Shown: positions 4,725-11,567 of the stretch, one piece after another
Layout of the letters: each line of letters starts with the position of its first letter
Numbering within the stretch: the stretch's first letter is position 1
Origin: Thiorhodovibrio sp.
Lineage (GTDB): Bacteria; Pseudomonadota; Gammaproteobacteria; Chromatiales; Chromatiaceae
Reading direction: 5' to 3'
Assembly: GCA_007128075.1 (NCBI GenBank)
Contig: SKYD01000222.1
Coordinates: 1 to 11,567 of the forward strand
DNA length: 11,567 bases
The notes under the pieces: model-generated
The model's input: the letters and a program-made list of their open reading frames with translations, nothing else
Database searches by the model: none
What the model was told of the DNA's origin: nothing
Program-made: the position numbers and the translations under genes

Positions 4725-7660
4725 ATACAGTAACGGTAAAACAACTCGCGGAAACTGTCGGAATTCCGGTCGAGCGACTTCTTACTCAACTCAAAGAAGC
4801 TGGCATCCCTGCCGATGGGATTGATACCAGGCTCAGTGAGCAAGAAAAAATCCAGCTTTTGGGCTATCTGCGGCGCAGCCATGGCAAGGACGCAACTGAT
4901 CAGTCGGCAAATCCTGAGCGGGTGAGCATCAAGCGCAAATCAGTCAGTGAGCTGCGCCAATCCTCTGGCGGTGGTGGCGGCGGCGGACAGTCGCGTTCGT
5001 CGGCATCTCGTGGCTCGGCATCTCGCGGCTCAGCATCTCGTGGCTCGGGCAATGCGCGACCGCCCAGCGGGCAACAACGCAGCAGTGCCAGTAAAACAGT
5101 CAGCGTTGAGGTGCGGCGCAAGCGCACCTATGTGCGGCGCGGCGAGGGCGAAACCGCAGGTGCCACCACCCCTCCAGCCAACAAGCCCCAGGCAGCGCCA
5201 TCACCGCGTCGTCAAGACTCGCGCAACAGTGGCAATAAAAAACGCCGCGTTCCAGGTGAAGAACAACGCCGCCGCGTTGAGCTAGAGGCGCGTCGTGCCG
5301 AAGAAGAATCGCGTCGTTTAGCGGAAAGCGAAGAACAAGAACGCATCCGCAAGCAAGAAGAGCGGCAGCGCCGTGAAGATGAGGCGCGTCGTAAAGCCCA
5401 GCTTGAGGCTGATGCAATAGCACAGGCAGAAGAACAGGCGCGTCAGGCGCAACAGGCTGCCGCTGATGAAGCACAAGCAGCTCAGGCTTTAGCGGCAGAA
5501 GCAGCAACAGCCGCAGCCGAAACAGTCGCAGCGGCTGAAACTGAGGACGCGCCGGCGCCAGCGACCGATCAACAAGCTGCCGCCGAGACAGCCCGCGCCC
5601 GCAAAGTTGCCAGAAAACCTGCACCCAGCGAGCAACGGCCTGAGAAAAAAGCGGACAAGACCAAGGGCGATAAAGCCAAGTCTGACAAAGAAAAAGCTGA
5701 CAAAGACAAGGACAAAGCCCCTAAAAAAGGTGCCCGTAAAGACGGCGGTCGGGTCAAGCGCACCGCGCTCGGCGGCGATTACGAAGAAGAGGCCGTGCCA
5801 GCGGGCGGCAATGCGCGTTCGCAAGGACGGCGGCGCAAAAAATCGGCAAAACCGCAATTACAAGACAAGCACGGCTTTCAGCGTCCAACCGCACCTGTGG
5901 TGCGCGAGGTGGAGATTCCCGAATCGATCAGCGTCGGCGAGCTGGCATCAAGAATGTCAGTGAAAGCCGCCATGGTGATCAAGGAGCTGTTTAAGCAAGG
6001 GATGATGGTCACCATCAACCAAACCCTGGACCGCGACACCGCCACCCTGGTCGTCGAAGAGCTGGGGCATCGGGCAGTTGCCGCCAAAGATCAGGATGTT
6101 GAAGACACCTTGTTGGCATTCTTAGAGGCCGAGGTTCAGCAAACCGAATCGCTGCCGCGTCCGCCGGTGGTCACGATCATGGGGCATGTCGATCACGGCA
6201 AAACCTCGCTGCTCGATTATATCCGCCGCGCCAAGGTCGCCGCCGGTGAGGCAGGCGGCATTACTCAGCACATCGGTGCCTATCATGTCGCCACCGACAA
6301 GGGCATTATTTCTTTCCTCGATACCCCAGGCCACGCTGCCTTTTCGGCAATGCGCGCCCGTGGTGCTGAAATCACCGATCTTGTGATTTTGGTTGTCGCC
6401 GCTGACGATGGAGTGATGCCGCAAACCATTGAGGCGATACAACACGCCCGCGCCTCCAAGGTGCCGATTGTTGTCGCGATCAACAAAATGGACAAGGCAG
6501 ATGCCAACCCGGATCGGGTGATGCAGGAATTAACCCAGCATGAGGTGATTCCCGAAGAATGGGGTGGCGACATCATGATGGTTCCGGTGTCGGCAAAAAT
6601 GGGCGATGGCATTGATGCCCTGTTGGATGCGGTGTTGTTGCAGGCCGAGGTGCTGGAACTCAGAGCACCAGTCGATGGCTCAGCACACGGCACCATTGTC
6701 GAATCTAGCCTAGACCGTGGCCGTGGCCCAGTGGCAACGGTGCTGGTTCAATCAGGCACCCTGCGCTTAGGCGATACCATCGTCAGCGGTGCTGAATATG
6801 GTCGCATCCGCGCCATGTTCGATGAAGCAGGCAAACCCGTGACCAGTGCCGGTCCTTCGATTCCGGTGCAGGTGCTCGGGCTGTCAGGCACGCCCAATGC
6901 CGGCGATGATGTGTTGGCGGTGGCTGACGAACGCCGCGCCCGCGAGGTGGCCGAACTGCGCCAGCAGCGTGAACGCCAAAGCAAGATCGACGAACAGCGT
7001 GCTGCCAGCCTTGATCAACTGTTCTCGCAGTTTAAGGATGGCGAGGTCAAAAGCATCAACATCATTCTCAAAGCCGATGTTCAAGGCAGTGTCGAGGCGA
7101 TCAAAGACAGCCTGCTCAAACTCAGCACTGATGAGGTGAAGGTCAACATTGTCGCCTCTGGAGTCGGCGGGCTGACTGAATCCGATGCCAATCTTGCCGT
7201 GACCTCCAATGCGATTCTGCTGGGCTTTAATGTCCGTGCTGATGCCGCAGCGCGGCGCATTGTCGAAGACAAAGGGCTGGATCTGCGCTATTATTCAATC
7301 ATCTATGAGATGATCGATGCGGTGAAACAGGCCCTCTCGGGGCTGCTCAGCCCCATCGTCACCGAGGAGATTATTGGTCTGGCCAATGTTCGCGATGTGT
7401 TCCGCTCATCAAAATTTGGTGCCATTGCTGGCAGCATGGTCACCGAAGGGGTGATTCGTCGCAACAATCCGATTCGGGTGCTGCGCGACAATGTGGTCAT
7501 TTACGAAGGCGCGCTGGAATCGCTGCGCCGCTTCAAAGATGATGTACAAGAAGTCAAGGCGGGCATGGAATGCGGCATCGGAGTAAAAAATTACAACGAT
7601 GTTCGCGTTGGCGATCAGATTGAAGTCTTTGAACGCACTGAGCGAGCACGCGAGCTATGA
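4721..7660 (+). CDS. infB: Translation initiation factor IF-2
   Basis: IF-2 is the GTPase that places initiator fMet-tRNA on the 30S subunit and drives subunit joining. The ATG at 4721 has a strong GGGAGG site 6 nt upstream and overlaps the nusA stop, giving 979 residues (E. coli: 890). An IF2_N subdomain (1 to about 52) is followed by a long low-complexity linker: Gly7 (83-89), three SASRG repeats (94-108), an Arg/Glu/Ala-rich likely coiled coil (about 180-280) and a Lys/Asp-rich part (about 308-345). A second IF2_N domain lies near 398-452. The G domain has GHVDHGKT (488-495), GGIT (512-515), DTPGH (534-538), NKMD (588-591) and SAK (624-626). Domain II, C1 and the fMet-tRNA-binding C2 follow. 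Shorter internal-start forms, as in E. coli, are possible but not shown. The stop overlaps rbfA by ATGA. Confidence 0.98.
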   Translation: MNTVTVKQLAETVGIPVERLLTQLKEAGIPADGIDTRLSEQEKIQLLGYLRRSHGKDATDQSANPERVSIKRKSVSELRQSSGGGGGGGQSRSSASRGSASRGSASRGSGNARPPSGQQRSSASKTVSVEVRRKRTYVRRGEGETAGATTPPANKPQAAPSPRRQDSRNSGNKKRRVPGEEQRRRVELEARRAEEESRRLAESEEQERIRKQEERQRREDEARRKAQLEADAIAQAEEQARQAQQAAADEAQAAQALAAEAATAAAETVAAAETEDAPAPATDQQAAAETARARKVARKPAPSEQRPEKKADKTKGDKAKSDKEKADKDKDKAPKKGARKDGGRVKRTALGGDYEEEAVPAGGNARSQGRRRKKSAKPQLQDKHGFQRPTAPVVREVEIPESISVGELASRMSVKAAMVIKELFKQGMMVTINQTLDRDTATLVVEELGHRAVAAKDQDVEDTLLAFLEAEVQQTESLPRPPVVTIMGHVDHGKTSLLDYIRRAKVAAGEAGGITQHIGAYHVATDKGIISFLDTPGHAAFSAMRARGAEITDLVILVVAADDGVMPQTIEAIQHARASKVPIVVAINKMDKADANPDRVMQELTQHEVIPEEWGGDIMMVPVSAKMGDGIDALLDAVLLQAEVLELRAPVDGSAHGTIVESSLDRGRGPVATVLVQSGTLRLGDTIVSGAEYGRIRAMFDEAGKPVTSAGPSIPVQVLGLSGTPNAGDDVLAVADERRAREVAELRQQRERQSKIDEQRAASLDQLFSQFKDGEVKSINIILKADVQGSVEAIKDSLLKLSTDEVKVNIVASGVGGLTESDANLAVTSNAILLGFNVRADAAARRIVEDKGLDLRYYSIIYEMIDAVKQALSGLLSPIVTEEIIGLANVRDVFRSSKFGAIAGSMVTEGVIRRNNPIRVLRDNVVIYEGALESLRRFKDDVQEVKAGMECGIGVKNYNDVRVGDQIEVFERTERAREL
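5000..5044 (+). repeat. Three tandem 15-bp units in infB (SASRG x3)
   Basis: Units 5000-5014, 5015-5029 and 5030-5044 each encode Ser-Ala-Ser-Arg-Gly and differ only at third codon positions. They follow a Gly7 run (4967-4987). The array is in frame in the flexible IF-2 linker, where copy-number change by slippage would be tolerated. Confidence 0.85.
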
Positions 7661-8034
7661 GTGGCACTGATTTTACCCGCAGTGAGCGGGTGGGAGCCGA
7701 GCTGTTGCGCTCGCTTACCGTGATTTTACGCGAACAGGTCAAAGACCCGCGCTTGGGCGAGATTACCTTGCAAGAGGTGCGCGTCAGCCGCGATCTGGCA
7801 CATGCCAAGGTGTTTTTCACCTGCTTTCCGCTCGACGAACATGGCCCAGAAAAAGCCAAACTGCTCAATGGCTCTTTGGCGGGCTTTTTGCGCCATGCGC
7901 TCAGTCGCACCGAACGCCTGCGCACCATTCCGCAACTGCGTTTTGTGCATGATGATTCGATTGTTGCCGGCGAACAGCTCGAAGCACTGATTGATGCCGC
8001 CGTCAGCCAATCCTCAACTCAGGAGCCTATCTAA
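7657..8034 (+). CDS. rbfA: 30S ribosome-binding factor RbfA
   Basis: RbfA is a small KH-fold protein that binds the 30S subunit near the 5' helix of 16S rRNA and is needed for its maturation, above all in the cold. The protein has 125 residues (E. coli: 133). The family core is clear: RVGAELLRSLTVIL near the N-terminus, then DPRLGEITLQEVRVSRDLAHAKVFF (about residues 29-53), and PQLRFVHDDSI (about 92-102) near the end. The ATG overlaps the infB stop (ATGA) and has only a weak ribosome site, so translation is probably coupled to infB. It acts in the same 30S assembly pathway as RimP. truB follows after 3 bp. Confidence 0.95.
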   Translation: MSGTDFTRSERVGAELLRSLTVILREQVKDPRLGEITLQEVRVSRDLAHAKVFFTCFPLDEHGPEKAKLLNGSLAGFLRHALSRTERLRTIPQLRFVHDDSIVAGEQLEALIDAAVSQSSTQEPI

Positions 8035-8037
8035 CCA

Positions 8038-8991
8038 ATGCGACGGCGTAAACAAGGACGCAAGGTCGCTGGTATCTTGCTGTTAGACAAACCATTGGGG
8101 CTGACCTCCAATGCTGCTTTGCAGCGGGTCAAGTGGCTCTATCATGCCGCCAAAGCCGGACACACCGGCAGTCTGGATCCATTGGCAACCGGCTTGCTGC
8201 CGATCTGCTTTGGCGAAACCACTAAGTTTTCGGCTTTTTTGCTCGATGCGGATAAGCACTATCGCGTGCGGGTGCGGCTGGGTCAGACGACGACAACGGC
8301 CGATGCCGAAGGTGAGATCATCGCCGAAGCACCCACCGACGGCATCACCGAACAGGCGGTGCGCGAGGTGCTGGCTCAGTTTATTGGCACCATCGAACAA
8401 TTGCCGCCGATGTATTCGGCAGTCAAGCACAAAGGCGAACGCCTCTATAAGCTGGCGCGTGAGGGCAAAGAAGTCGAGCGCACCCCGCGCCCGATTGAGA
8501 TTTACCGCCTCGACCTATTAGAATTTGCCTTGCCGGAGCTGGTGCTTGAGGTGCATTGCTCGAAAGGCACCTATGTACGCACTCTTGCTGATGATATTGG
8601 CCAACAACTCGGCTGCGGCGGCCATGTCTCGGCATTGCGTCGCACTGGAGTCGGCCCTTACATCGAAACCAACACCCGCTTTGTGCCCCTCGCCGAGATC
8701 CAACAACTGCACGAGGCAGCCGTGGCGCAGGCACATGCCAGCGACGAGCGCCAGCCGGTCAATTTTGCCACCCTCGATGCGCATTTATTGGCACTGGATA
8801 CGGTGTTAGGACATTGTCCGGCACTGCGCCTATCCGCCGATGCGGCGTTTTATCTGCGCCAAGGGCAGGCGGTTTTGGTGCCGCAAGCCCCCACCGAAGG
8901 GCTGGTGCGGCTCTATGATCCGTCGCAGCATTTTCTTGGCATCGGCGAGATCCTCGACGATGGCAAGGTGCAACCCAAACGGCTGATTTAA
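8038..8991 (+). CDS. truB: tRNA pseudouridine(55) synthase TruB
   Basis: TruB converts U55 in the T-loop of tRNAs to pseudouridine and also acts as a tRNA folding chaperone. The protein has 317 residues (E. coli: 314). The catalytic motif GHTGSLDPLATG places the nucleophilic Asp at residue 47. Further family elements are LLLDKPLGLTSN (14-25), YSAVKHKGERLYKLAREG and CSKGTYVRTLADDIG. The C-terminal PUA-like part ends in GIGEILDDGKVQPKRL, as usual. The start follows rbfA by 3 bp, with AGGAG 12 nt upstream inside the rbfA end; that spacing is long, so coupling may help. The gene is followed by 71 bp with RNA structure before rpsO. Confidence 0.97.
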   Translation: MRRRKQGRKVAGILLLDKPLGLTSNAALQRVKWLYHAAKAGHTGSLDPLATGLLPICFGETTKFSAFLLDADKHYRVRVRLGQTTTTADAEGEIIAEAPTDGITEQAVREVLAQFIGTIEQLPPMYSAVKHKGERLYKLAREGKEVERTPRPIEIYRLDLLEFALPELVLEVHCSKGTYVRTLADDIGQQLGCGGHVSALRRTGVGPYIETNTRFVPLAEIQQLHEAAVAQAHASDERQPVNFATLDAHLLALDTVLGHCPALRLSADAAFYLRQGQAVLVPQAPTEGLVRLYDPSQHFLGIGEILDDGKVQPKRLI

Positions 8992-9000
8992 TTTTTTCCG

Positions 9001-9046
9001 CATGCGCCTGAAGTCATTGTTGGGCGCGTGTTTTGATCCACCAACA
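9001..9046 (+). promoter_or_regulatory. Possible S15 autoregulatory pseudoknot in the rpsO leader
   Basis: CATGCGCC (9001-9008) pairs with GGCGCGTG (9023-9030) with one G-U pair, leaving a 14-nt loop. The 3' part of that loop, TGTTG (9018-9022), is complementary to CAACA (9042-9046), just before the GGAGA ribosome site (9051-9055). Connecting loops of 9, 0 and 11 nt allow an H-type pseudoknot. In E. coli, S15 represses its own mRNA by trapping a pseudoknot at this place, which makes the reading attractive. The first hairpin is followed by only four T, so it could alternatively be a weak terminator. Confidence 0.4.
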
Positions 9047-9062
9047 CTATGGAGAAATCGCA

Positions 9063-9332
9063 ATGACGATGACCGCAGACGATAAGCGTGAAATTATCGC
9101 CGAGCATGCCCGTGGCACCAACGACACCGGCTCGCCAGAGGTGCAGGTCGCCTTATTGACCGCTCGCATCAAACAATTAACTGGCCATTTCACTGAACAC
9201 AAAAAAGACCACCATTCACGGCGTGGGCTGGTGCGGATGGTCAACTCGCGGCGCAAACTGCTCGACTATCTCAAGCGCAAAGATGTTGAACGCTACCGCG
9301 AACTGATTAAAAAACTCGGTCTGCGCCGCTAA
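9063..9332 (+). CDS. rpsO: 30S ribosomal protein S15
   Basis: S15 is a primary binder of 16S rRNA in the 30S platform and forms an intersubunit bridge. Starting at the ATG at 9063 gives the standard 89 residues, aligning end to end with E. coli S15. GGAGA lies 7 nt upstream (9051-9055). An in-frame ATG at 9033 would add ten residues not found in the family, so it is rejected. The signatures GTNDTGSPEVQVALLTARI, HFTEHKKDHHSRRGL and RRKLLDYLKRKD are all present. The gene sits between truB and pnp as in most gammaproteobacteria. No strong terminator follows, so rpsO and pnp are likely co-transcribed. Confidence 0.98.
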   Translation: MTMTADDKREIIAEHARGTNDTGSPEVQVALLTARIKQLTGHFTEHKKDHHSRRGLVRMVNSRRKLLDYLKRKDVERYRELIKKLGLRR

Positions 9333-9380
9333 AAAAACGATCACCTTCCAGTCCTGGTAACCGAAGAGGCTCTTGCTACA

Positions 9381-11489
9381 GTGACACCGATTAAAAAGAC
9401 TTTCCAATACGGCACGCAAACCGTCACCCTCGAAACCGGAGAGATCGCCCGCCAAGCCGATGGCGCGGTGATGATTAATGTTGACGATACCGTGGTCTTG
9501 GTCACCGTGGTCGTCGATAAGCGGGCAACAGAAGAAAAGGATTTTTTACCGCTCACTGTCGATTACCAGGAGAAAACTTACGCCGCTGGGCGGATTCCTG
9601 GTGGCTTTTTTCGCCGTGAAGGGCGACCCAGTGAAAATGAGATTCTCACCGCACGGCTGATTGATCGCCCGATTCGTCCACTGTTTGCTGAAGGTTTTGG
9701 GCGCGAGGTGCAGATTATCGCCACTGTCAAATCGCTCAATCCAGCGGTTAATCCCGAAGTACCGGCACTGTTAGGTGCCTCAGCGGCACTGACCATTGCC
9801 GGTCTGCCCTTTAATGGACCGGTTGGGGCAGCACGGGTCGGCTATAAAAACGGCGAATATCAGCTCAATCCGGCGATCATTGGGCTTACTCCGGACAGTG
9901 ATCTCGATCTGATCGTGGCGGGCACTGAGCAGGCGGTGCTGATGGTGGAATCCGAGGCACGCGGGTTGTCTGAAGAGATCATGCTCGGTGCGGTGCTGTT
10001 CGGCCATGAACAGATGCAGGTGGCAATTCAGGCCATTCGTGAGTTTGCTGCTGAGGTCAACAAACCGCCCTTATCGTGGACACCGACCCCGCTTGATGCC
10101 GAGCTGGTTGCTGCGGTGTCTGCGGCAGCCGCTGAACGCTTAGGCCAGGCGTATCTGATCCAAGAGAAAATGGCGCGTCATGCCGTGCTGGATGCGATTC
10201 GCACCGAGCTCTATGCGCAGTTGGCAGGCGAGGACAGTGCTTGGAGCCAGCCGCAGGTCTATGCTGCCATTGATCAACTCGAAAAAGACCTGGTGCGTGG
10301 ACGGATTTTGCGCGGTGAGCCGCGCATTGATGGCCGCGACAACCAAACCGTGCGCCCGATCTGGATTCGCACTGGGGTCTTGCCGCGCACCCACGGCTCG
10401 GCATTGTTCACTCGCGGTGAAACTCAGGCATTGGTGATTACCACTCTGGGCACCGAACGCGATTCGCAAATTATCGACGCGCTCGATGGTGAACACCGCG
10501 AACCGTTCATGCTGCACTATAATTTCCCGCCGTTTTGTGTCGGCGAACTGGGTCGGGTTGGCTCACCCAAACGCCGCGAAATCGGGCATGGGCGACTTGC
10601 CAAACGCGGTGTGTTGGCATCAATGCCCAGCGTTGAAGAATTTCCCTATTCGGTGCGTGTGGTCTCGGAAATTACCGAATCCAATGGCTCTAGCTCAATG
10701 GCAAGCGTCTGTGGCACCAGTCTGTCACTGATGGATGCTGGGGTGCCGATCAAAAGCCCGGTGGCTGGGGTGGCGATGGGGCTGATCAAAGATGGCGATC
10801 AGTTTGCAGTGCTCACCGATATCATGGGCGATGAGGACCATCTCGGCGACATGGACTTCAAGGTCGCGGGTACGGTCGATGGCATCAACGCCCTACAAAT
10901 GGACATCAAGATCGAGGGCATCACCCGCGAGATCATGGAACAGGCACTCGCCCAAGCGCGTGCTGGACGGCTGCACATTCTCGACGAGATGAACAAGGTC
11001 ATCAATACGCATCGTGCTGAGATGTCCGAACACGCGCCGCGCATTATCGAGCTGAAAATCCATCCCGAAAAAATCCGCGATGTCATCGGCAAAGGCGGGG
11101 CAACCATCCGCTCGATCACTGAGGAGACCGGTGCCACCATTGACATCAATGACGAAGGGCTGATTAAAATTTTCTCGGTGCAAAAGAGCGCGGGCGAAGA
11201 GGCGAAAAAGCGCATTCGGCTGATCACCGCCGATGTTGAGGTCGGCAAAATTTACGAAGGCAAGGTCGCCCGTTTGATGGATTTTGGTGCTTTTGTCACC
11301 ATTTTGCCGGGGCGTGATGGGCTGGTGCATATCTCGCAGATCTGCGAGGAGCGGGTGCAGAGTGTCAGCGACAAGCTCCGCGAGGGCGAAGTGGTGCGGG
11401 TTAAGGTGCTTGAGGTCGATAAACAAGGGCGGATTCGTCTGAGCATGAAGGCACTCACTGATGACGAGCGCGTCTCCCTGCTCGACTGA
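9381..11489 (+). CDS. pnp: Polyribonucleotide nucleotidyltransferase (PNPase)
   Basis: PNPase degrades RNA 3' to 5' by phosphorolysis and is part of the degradosome in many proteobacteria. The protein has 702 residues (E. coli: 711). Order: first RNase PH domain, helical linker (about 240-310), catalytic second PH domain with the phosphate-binding Ser437-Ser439 and Asp486, Asp492 and Lys494 in the DHLGDMDFK segment, then KH domain (GKGG, 570-573) and S1 domain (about 622-690). All catalytic residues are present. The start is GTG at 9381, aligning MTPIKKTFQYG with the E. coli N-terminus; GAGG lies 11 nt upstream in a small AAGA-GGC-TCTT dyad that could mask it. The 48-bp gap after rpsO lacks the long RNase III hairpin used for pnp autoregulation in E. 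coli. The last 29 bp overlap the next gene. Confidence 0.97.
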   Translation: MTPIKKTFQYGTQTVTLETGEIARQADGAVMINVDDTVVLVTVVVDKRATEEKDFLPLTVDYQEKTYAAGRIPGGFFRREGRPSENEILTARLIDRPIRPLFAEGFGREVQIIATVKSLNPAVNPEVPALLGASAALTIAGLPFNGPVGAARVGYKNGEYQLNPAIIGLTPDSDLDLIVAGTEQAVLMVESEARGLSEEIMLGAVLFGHEQMQVAIQAIREFAAEVNKPPLSWTPTPLDAELVAAVSAAAAERLGQAYLIQEKMARHAVLDAIRTELYAQLAGEDSAWSQPQVYAAIDQLEKDLVRGRILRGEPRIDGRDNQTVRPIWIRTGVLPRTHGSALFTRGETQALVITTLGTERDSQIIDALDGEHREPFMLHYNFPPFCVGELGRVGSPKRREIGHGRLAKRGVLASMPSVEEFPYSVRVVSEITESNGSSSMASVCGTSLSLMDAGVPIKSPVAGVAMGLIKDGDQFAVLTDIMGDEDHLGDMDFKVAGTVDGINALQMDIKIEGITREIMEQALAQARAGRLHILDEMNKVINTHRAEMSEHAPRIIELKIHPEKIRDVIGKGGATIRSITEETGATIDINDEGLIKIFSVQKSAGEEAKKRIRLITADVEVGKIYEGKVARLMDFGAFVTILPGRDGLVHISQICEERVQSVSDKLREGEVVRVKVLEVDKQGRIRLSMKALTDDERVSLLD

Positions 11490-11567
11490 GCAGACTCACC
11501 GCGCATTGCTTGAACACCAACAGGCGCTCCGCGCCTGTCGCGCCTGCCCCAAGATGCAAGGGCCGCC
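11461..11567 (+). CDS. Uracil-DNA glycosylase family protein, N-terminal part, runs off the right edge
   Basis: An ATG at 11461, within the last codons of pnp but in another frame, opens a frame that stays open to the window end (35 codons plus two bases). A GAAGG ribosome site lies 9 nt upstream (11447-11451). The peptide contains HRALLEHQQALRACRACPKM (13-32) followed by QGPP. The Cys26-X2-Cys29-Pro pattern resembles the N-terminal iron-sulfur cysteines of family 4/5-like uracil-DNA glycosylases, which remove uracil from DNA. A 29-bp overlap with pnp suggests coupling at the end of the operon. The catalytic motifs and the other cysteines lie outside the window, so the identity rests on a short segment; another small CxxC protein is possible. 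Confidence 0.55.
   Translation, partial: MTSASPCSTEQTHRALLEHQQALRACRACPKMQGP

Noticed and set aside
9033..9062. Upstream ATG giving a 99-residue S15
   Set aside because: The extra ten residues have no counterpart in the family, the region is taken up by leader structure, and the ATG at 9063 has a well-placed GGAGA.
9341..9360. CCAG-TC-CTGG dyad between rpsO and pnp as a terminator
   Set aside because: The loop would be only two bases and no T-run follows.
11478..11493. CTGCTC-GACT-GAGCAG dyad over the pnp stop as a terminator
   Set aside because: It has a short stem with no T-run, and a downstream gene overlaps it.
11521..11537. CAGGCGC-TCC-GCGCCTG hairpin after pnp as an operon terminator
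   Set aside because: No T-run follows and the hairpin lies inside the open frame starting at 11461, so it is more likely coding sequence.

Overview
The window joins two different kinds of DNA. Bases 1 to about 2,500 are an accessory stretch with restriction-type genes on the minus strand. Bases about 2,560 to 11,567 are the highly conserved plus-strand operon rimP-nusA-infB-rbfA-truB-rpsO-pnp. The proteins (RimP with the SSPG-DRPL motif, NusA with two C-terminal acidic repeats ending in a REPWF-type tail, long IF2, 89-residue S15, PNPase with E. coli-like residue numbering) and the gene order point to a gammaproteobacterium of moderately high GC content. I cannot name the genus.

Left part, read on the minus strand. 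A 589-residue DUF262 plus DUF1524 (GmrSD/SspE/BrxU-like) protein runs from 2155 to 386. After 40 bp comes the first 115 codons of an MmeI-type (type IIL) restriction-methyltransferase, which leaves the window at base 1. The DUF262 gene is visibly richer in A+T than everything to its right. A 43-bp piece of the methyltransferase gene is repeated, with one mismatch that makes a stop codon, upstream of the DUF262 gene. This suggests that the locus was assembled by duplication or insertion.

Middle part (2156-2719). This holds the scar-like repeat, two inverted repeats, a good sigma-70 promoter (TTGCAC, 17 bp, TATAGT) and a leader of about 85 nt with three consecutive hairpins, the last a Rho-independent terminator. 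The layout matches the rimP-leader attenuator known upstream of rimP-nusA-infB in some gammaproteobacteria.

Right part. rimP (30S maturation), nusA (elongation, termination and antitermination factor), infB (initiation factor 2), rbfA (30S cold-shock maturation), truB (tRNA psi55 synthase), rpsO (ribosomal protein S15) and pnp (polynucleotide phosphorylase) follow each other with overlaps or short gaps. They couple transcription, ribosome assembly, translation initiation and RNA turnover. A possible pseudoknot lies just before the rpsO ribosome binding site. A small open frame that starts inside the end of pnp (11461) reads as the beginning of a uracil-DNA glycosylase family protein and runs off the right edge.

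I found no tRNA, rRNA, CRISPR array, complete transposon or clearly unprecedented system. The most unusual parts are the repeat-flanked restriction pair, the G-rich tract at the methyltransferase start, and the RNA structures before rimP and rpsO.
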